Origin: an uncultured Oscillospiraceae bacterium
Lineage (GTDB): Bacteria > Bacillota > Clostridia > Oscillospirales > Oscillospiraceae
Reading direction: 5' to 3'
Assembly: GCA_947632175.1 (NCBI GenBank)
Contig: CANROC010000002.1
Coordinates: 1-64,000, forward strand
DNA length: 64,000 bases
Position 1 is the stretch's first letter. Every line of letters begins with the position of its first letter. The position numbers and the translations under genes are program-made. Under the pieces are notes generated by a model. It did not search any database, had not been told where the DNA came from, and saw nothing but the letters and a program-made list of their open reading frames with translations. Shown piece after piece: positions 60,319-64,000 of the stretch.

Positions 60319-60347
60319 TTGTTTTTTTTGATGGGTGATGGTAAAAT
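60319..60347 (+). promoter_or_regulatory. Sigma-A promoter upstream of the GNAT remnant and GNAT gene
   Basis: TTGTTT (60319-60324), 17 bp, TAAAAT (60342-60347). It is likely the promoter of the gene at 60514, reading through the remnant. Confidence 0.55.
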
Positions 60348-60352
60348 AGACG

Positions 60353-60527
60353 GGCATTATCTGGCAGATTGGAAATAAGCAATTGCGAAGCGAGAACAAT
60401 GTAGAGTACAGGGCCGACGGAAGTGTGGCCCCGGCATCTGTATGAAAAGCACGGCTTCGCACTGTTTCGTGACGCCGGCTGGGTCACGGTCATGCGGCTG
60501 GAATTGGAGGGCTATGGAAATCTTTGA
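60353..60527 (+). pseudogene. Broken C-terminal end of another GNAT acetyltransferase
   Basis: Reading from 60353 gives GIIWQIGNKQLRSENNVEYR, then ADGSVAPA; after one frameshift near 60437 the text continues HLYEKHGFALFRDAGWVTVM and RLELEG, stopping at 60525-60527. The VEYRADGSVAPA/SHLYEKHGF pattern is that of the last helix and strands of GNAT proteins. Only the tail remains, without an N-terminal part, so it is a fossil. Its end overlaps the start of the next GNAT gene. Confidence 0.55.
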
Positions 60528-60996
60528 ATATGCTTCCTGTCGGGAAAAGGATAATTGGATCGGGCAAATCGAGACGTATGAATGGAGCGCCGCGAGGTTT
60601 TTGGCCTCGCTTTTGAGGGAGGGCCGCCTTACAGCGGAGCTGGGCGGCTGGGCAAAGCTCTTTTTGCTTACAGACGGGGACGAGCTCGTCTCTTTTATCA
60701 CGCTCTCCGCTCAGGACTGCATCTCCGATCCCGCCCTCACACCGTGGCTTGGATTTTTCCACACCGCGCCCGCGTACCGGGGACACCGCTATGGGAAGCT
60801 CCTGATGGACCACGCCTGCCGGGTGGCGGAGGAGATGGGCTATAGAACCGTCTATATCGCCACCGACCACGTGAACTTATACGAAAAGTACGGTTTTACC
60901 TACCTTGAAAACCGCCTCGACGTCTGGGGCACAGACAGCCGTATTTATCTAAAAAGGCTGGGGGAGATTTTGAAAATAGCACCACTCAACGATTAA
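60514..60996 (+). CDS. GNAT N-acetyltransferase
   Basis: 160 residues from ATG 60514, which has GGAGG 3 bp upstream; a longer frame reaches into the remnant of another GNAT gene. The acetyl-CoA loop is AYRGHRYGKLLMDHACRVAE (RGHxYG), followed by YIATDHVNLYEKYGFTYLEN. FLLTDGDELVSFITLSAQDC is the central beta part. The substrate is unknown. It follows a fossil GNAT, so duplication or replacement of one acetyltransferase by another is likely. Confidence 0.85.
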   Translation: MEIFEYASCREKDNWIGQIETYEWSAARFLASLLREGRLTAELGGWAKLFLLTDGDELVSFITLSAQDCISDPALTPWLGFFHTAPAYRGHRYGKLLMDHACRVAEEMGYRTVYIATDHVNLYEKYGFTYLENRLDVWGTDSRIYLKRLGEILKIAPLND

Positions 60997-61026
60997 GTTT
61001 TTTTGTTTTGGACATTTTATAGCTTT

Positions 61027-61059
61027 TCGGCCCACATGGCGGTTTGTCATGCGGGCCGA
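61027..61059. other. Stem-loop between the GNAT gene and the 11-mer repeat protein
   Basis: TCGGCCCACATG and CATGCGGGCCGA arms with one mismatch; it may end transcription of the converging genes though no T tract is clear. Confidence 0.45.
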
Positions 61060-61063
61060 TGGT

Positions 61064-61303
61064 TTATTGTTTGTCTTTAGGGGTGGATGCCTCGGAGAGG
61101 CGCTTTTCGGCGGCTTCGACGGTCTCGCCGTCGTGGGTGAGGAATTTTTCGACGAAGCCGTCCTCCACCTTTTTGAACGCGCCGGTGACGCCGGTTTCGA
61201 TCTTCCTATAGCCGCCGACGACGCCCTCCTCGATCTTCTTGTACCCGCCGGCGACGGCGTCGGCGATTTTTTCGTTGGCCTTTACGAGCTTTGACTTTGC
61301 CAT
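61064..61303 (-). CDS. Small amphipathic 11-residue repeat protein
   Basis: 79 residues from ATG 61303, which follows AAGGAGGAAACCCGCC; the longer frame upstream is a shadow of the neighbouring gene. Near-identical 11-residue units (GGYKKIEEGVV, GGYRKIETGVT, GAFKKVEDGFV; about 19-51) give an amphipathic helix with Lys and Glu on one side. EKFLTHDGETVEAAEKRLSE follows. Similar small proteins are common in Clostridia, with no known function; membrane-surface or stress-related binding is a guess. It lies 14 bp after the 61318-61686 gene, in one operon. Confidence 0.75.
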   Translation of the reverse strand: MAKSKLVKANEKIADAVAGGYKKIEEGVVGGYRKIETGVTGAFKKVEDGFVEKFLTHDGETVEAAEKRLSEASTPKDKQ

Positions 61304-61317
61304 GGCGGGTTTCCTCC

Positions 61318-61686
61318 TTATTCCAGCCCCTTGACCACGGGGATGAGGCAGAGGAGCAGGACGATGCCCACAATGCCGACGACGATGCCCCAGACCATCA
61401 TGTCCCACACGAGGACCATGCACATCCCCGCGCCGAAGACGACGGTGCCGAGAAGGCCCAGGAGCGCGGCGGAGACGGCCTTGCCGCTGAGCTTTATGGC
61501 GGGCTTGCCGTCCATTTTCCGGCGGACAAGGACCGTGGCCAGCAGGACCAGGACGCCCACGGCTCCCGCAACGATGCCGGGGATCATGGCGTCCCACTCG
61601 GGGATGAGGGCCATGCACATGCCCAGGGCGAAGAGGAGGCCGCCGACTACGGCCAAAAGCAGCGTCACAAAATTTTTCTTTTTCAT
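61318..61686 (-). CDS. Small four-helix membrane protein
   Basis: 122 residues from ATG 61686, which follows TTTGGAGGGTTTGATT. Four hydrophobic helices are arranged as two similar pairs: LLFALGMCMALIPEWDAMIP followed by GIVAGAVGVLVLLATVLV, then VFGAGMCMVLVWDMMVWGIV and IVGIVLLLCLI. The GMCM signature repeats in both halves, so the gene looks like an internal duplication. Function unknown; paired with the 11-mer repeat protein. Confidence 0.7.
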   Translation of the reverse strand: MKKKNFVTLLLAVVGGLLFALGMCMALIPEWDAMIPGIVAGAVGVLVLLATVLVRRKMDGKPAIKLSGKAVSAALLGLLGTVVFGAGMCMVLVWDMMVWGIVVGIVGIVLLLCLIPVVKGLE

Positions 61687-61831
61687 AATCAAACCCTCCA
61701 AACTTTCAATTCAGGCGATGTCTCGCCTTTTGGAGGGATCATAACGTATGGATATTTCCGAAGCTTTTGCGTTATGTTTGAGAAATATTAAATATGCGTC
61801 ATCAGGCCTTGATTCCCGACATCCGGCTTTT

Positions 61832-63808
61832 TTATCGGGTGCCGGGCTTTCTCCTCTTGCCGCTGGCGTAGTCGGCCTGCTTTTGCTGATACTCCTCGTA
61901 AGCGGCGTCGGGGTTGAGCTGACGCCACATGCGCTTGACGAGCTGCTTGTTGAGCTTGGTGGCCTTTTTGCCGTGGGCGTAGACGTCGGCAAAGGCCTCG
62001 GCGATAGTCTCGGTCACATTTGTCGCTCCATAACTGGAGATCTCGCGCTCGCTAACCAGCGCGTTTCTGTTTGTAGCGCCCTGCGCAAGCCCGCGTATCA
62101 ATTCGGCTTCCTTACCAGGCTGCTGGAGGGGCGAAAAGTCTCTGTTAACGACCTTCCTTACTTTCGCGTCCAGTTCACTGTCATCGGAATGCTGTATCTG
62201 GGAACCGGCATTCTGCTGCCTCAGCACCGGCGCCTCGTTCGACTGCATTGACGCGGCGTTCTCCGGCGCCGGCGCAGTGTTCGTCGGCGCCTGTGCCGCG
62301 TTAGTCAATGCCTGAGCCGCGCCCTGCGGCGGCCCAAAAATCTTATCATAGGCTTCTTTAATTTCCGGGTCGGAGTTGTACAGGGCCGAAGCGCCTTGAG
62401 TTTTCTTGTTTTCAAGTGAATCTGATAATATTTGTTTTTCTCTACCCCGTCCGAAATTCACGGCGTCCTCTTTTTTCCCGGTCCTGTAATTTTTGCGATT
62501 CACCTTTTTTCCGTCTTTTTCTTCCTTAGCCCTGTCCAGAATCTTTGTGTATTTCCTCAACTCCTCCGCCAGGTTCTTTTTTTTCGCCCGCTTTTGCAGG
62601 TGCTTCAGCGACTTGTTGATAAGGTCATTGTTTGTATCGCCGTTCACATAGTCCTTTTGATAAGACAGAGAACTTTTCTTCTTCCACAGCATGATATTCA
62701 GCATATGCCCCAGCTCGTGGTTACCGGTGTATGAATCGTCAGTGAAGTGGTGTTTGTTCGCCAGTCCGAGCCGGTCTACCAGCCAGGTTTTGTTTTCCGC
62801 CTCCCGCTGTTTCTTTTCTTCCGCGGTCTCTCCCGGTTTAGGCTCCGCGTATCCCTTTTTGTTTACGACCTTTTGGGGATTCCAATGGAGGATCCCGGCT
62901 TCCGGGCCGTCGGCTGTCGGCGTCACGGACATCGTGCCGACATTCTCGATATTGTCATTTCCCTTAAAGAATTTTCGAAGCTCCGGGAAGTCGGTGAGCA
63001 TCCTGGTCATGTTCAACATTCTCTCCCGGACGCCATTGGCGGACATCCTCTTGTCCAGTTGTCCTTCGGCCTTCCCGGAGTCAAGGAGTGTGCCGAAATT
63101 CTCCTCGATCGTTCGGAGGTTATATTCGTTGTCCGCGCCCTCGACCCAGCCGCTGTTGAGGATCCAGTTATCCCTTGCCACGTCCATGCTGTTGCCGGGG
63201 TTATACTTATTTCGCTTGAGCTGCTCCGCCGTCATCTTCCACGGGCGGAGCGCCACCTGCTCCTTGACCTTTCTCTTCTGCTCATCGCTCATGGCCTTCC
63301 GGCTGAACCAGCCCTTGAGCCGGCTGAAAATGCCAAGGCCCAGCATGGGCGCGGAGGCGGCGGGGGCGGGCGCGCAGCTTAAGTTGAGGGAACCGGACAT
63401 GGCGCTGTCGGCGATGGCGTCGGCCCCGTGCTCGACGGAGGAATCCAACAGCGGCATCCCCGCGCCGTCCATAGCCTCGCCGCGGCTTTGCTGGACCACG
63501 TGGCCCAGCTCGTGGGCGAGGAGCTTTTCGCCGGACTCGGTGCCCGGTGTATACGCGCCGGGGGCCACGCGGATGGTGTCTCCCTGGGCGAGAGCCTTCG
63601 CGCCCAGCTGGGCGGGCAGGTCGGACTCCACGAAGCGCACCTTGGACGCCACGGGCCCGAAGTGGTCCGCGAACTTTTCCCGCATCCCGGAGTCCAGCTT
63701 AAGGTCGCTGCTGTGCTCGTGAGCGACGGCGGCCCGGAGGGAATCCATGGCCTCCGCCGGGGACGCCTTTGAACCGCCCTGAAAAGTTTTTTGCGGTCTG
63801 AAAAACAC
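61832..63808 (-). CDS. DUF4157-type protein with a second HExxH metallopeptidase-like domain
   Basis: 658 residues from GTG 63808. Residues about 20-135 form a DUF4157-like domain (ALAQGDTIRVAPGAYTPGTE) with HELGHVVQQ at 99-107. After a linker with Ala/Pro, residues about 200-380 hold a second HExxH (GNHELGHMLNIML at 362-374), a Lys-rich region and an Ala/Pro/Gln/Asn-rich stretch (about 500-560); a later ETIAEAFADVYAHG (600-613) may give the Glu ligand for this site. DUF4157 proteins are often eCIS-associated effectors or toxins, but no eCIS gene is in the window. There is no signal peptide. GGGGAATTT precedes the GTG. The upstream GHKL gene ends 28 bp before. Confidence 0.7.
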   Translation of the reverse strand: MFFRPQKTFQGGSKASPAEAMDSLRAAVAHEHSSDLKLDSGMREKFADHFGPVASKVRFVESDLPAQLGAKALAQGDTIRVAPGAYTPGTESGEKLLAHELGHVVQQSRGEAMDGAGMPLLDSSVEHGADAIADSAMSGSLNLSCAPAPAASAPMLGLGIFSRLKGWFSRKAMSDEQKRKVKEQVALRPWKMTAEQLKRNKYNPGNSMDVARDNWILNSGWVEGADNEYNLRTIEENFGTLLDSGKAEGQLDKRMSANGVRERMLNMTRMLTDFPELRKFFKGNDNIENVGTMSVTPTADGPEAGILHWNPQKVVNKKGYAEPKPGETAEEKKQREAENKTWLVDRLGLANKHHFTDDSYTGNHELGHMLNIMLWKKKSSLSYQKDYVNGDTNNDLINKSLKHLQKRAKKKNLAEELRKYTKILDRAKEEKDGKKVNRKNYRTGKKEDAVNFGRGREKQILSDSLENKKTQGASALYNSDPEIKEAYDKIFGPPQGAAQALTNAAQAPTNTAPAPENAASMQSNEAPVLRQQNAGSQIQHSDDSELDAKVRKVVNRDFSPLQQPGKEAELIRGLAQGATNRNALVSEREISSYGATNVTETIAEAFADVYAHGKKATKLNKQLVKRMWRQLNPDAAYEEYQQKQADYASGKRRKPGTR

Positions 63809-63835
63809 AAATTCCCCGGCGAACTGGGGCCGGAG

Positions 63836-64000
63836 TCATTGTTGAGGCCTGTTGAGGAAGACGCAGGCGCGAAACTCCTTGCCGTCAGAGGTGAAAGAGG
63901 CGCTGCCTCCGTACTGGCGGGCGATGTCCGACACGGTGGAAAGGCCAATGCCGGCGCGGCCCTTGGATTTGGTGGAGCGGTAGACGCCGCGGCGGGCCTT
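63836..64000 (-). CDS. C-terminal end of a GHKL-type histidine kinase (cut by the window)
   Basis: Only the last 54 codons are in the window, ending with TGA at 63836-63838. The read sequence (RSTKSKGRAGIGLSTVSDIA, then RQYGGSASFTSDGKEF) is the G2-box end of the GHKL ATPase domain found in AgrC-like or LytS-like kinases. The 5' part lies beyond 64000. It lies directly upstream of the DUF4157 gene, 28 bp apart and in the same direction, so co-transcription is likely. Confidence 0.7.
   Translation of the reverse strand, partial: KARRGVYRSTKSKGRAGIGLSTVSDIARQYGGSASFTSDGKEFRACVFLNRPQQ

Noticed and set aside
61304-61618. Upstream extension of the 11-mer repeat gene
   Set aside because: The extra residues are a shadow of the membrane protein gene in another frame; a strong ribosome site marks ATG 61303.

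Overview
The window looks like chromosomal DNA of a GC-rich anaerobic Firmicute, most likely a gut or rumen Clostridia member of the Oscillospiraceae type (inferred, not computed). The signs are canonical sigma-A promoters (TTGACA, 17 bp, TATAAT) and AGGAGG ribosome sites before nearly every gene, Firmicute gene orders (gdpP-rplI-dnaB and tilS-hpt-ftsH), a SpoVK-like AAA protein, S-layer homology proteins, many lipoproteins, and oxygen-sensitive Fe-S enzymes. I saw no rRNA, tRNA or CRISPR array.

Layout. 1-1690 is a non-coding mosaic of GC-rich hairpin repeats; related blocks lie at 18.69-19.89, 35.6-36.96 and 43.42-43.6 kb. 1.75-6.4 kb (minus) holds a secreted GH5 cellulase, a Nudix/flavin-barrel fusion, a free-methionine-sulfoxide reductase and two zinc-ribbon membrane-anchored proteins. 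6.6-15.3 kb (plus) holds tcdA, then a surface-modification cluster (two paralogous lipoproteins, an MBOAT acyltransferase, a DHHW protein, two more paralogous lipoproteins with a broken gene between them) and a GIY-YIG protein. 15.3-17.9 kb (minus) carries a small regulator/membrane pair and two redox enzymes. CarD follows at 18.1 kb.

19.9-29.6 kb (minus) is mostly core: a SLOG protein, a DEDDh exonuclease, ftsH, hpt, tilS, dnaB, rplI and gdpP; a 160-bp MITE-like element sits exactly between rplI and dnaB. 29.7-35.6 kb (plus) has a nucleotidyltransferase/degenerate phosphomannomutase fusion, a solute-binding lipoprotein, asnS and the AAA ATPase. 37-47.5 kb mixes an OhrR-like regulator, a split chromate transporter, two SLH proteins, a dipeptidase, folD, a CPBP protease and an orphan fumarase beta subunit.

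The accessory end (47.6-64 kb) is the most interesting. An HxlR regulator faces a predicted RiPP locus: a 60-residue peptide with five ACGx motifs followed by a radical SAM/SPASM enzyme, with tandem GTGCGTAC sites at the promoter. Next come a small repressor/operator unit, a flavin-barrel/ferredoxin protein, an epoxide hydrolase, a macrodomain-SirTM ADP-ribosylation pair and a two-component system with a membrane protein. The window closes with a large protein carrying a DUF4157-type domain and a second HExxH metallopeptidase-like domain (effector or toxin-like), preceded by the cut end of a GHKL histidine kinase. ATGA stop/start overlaps are very common, so many of these genes are probably translationally coupled.
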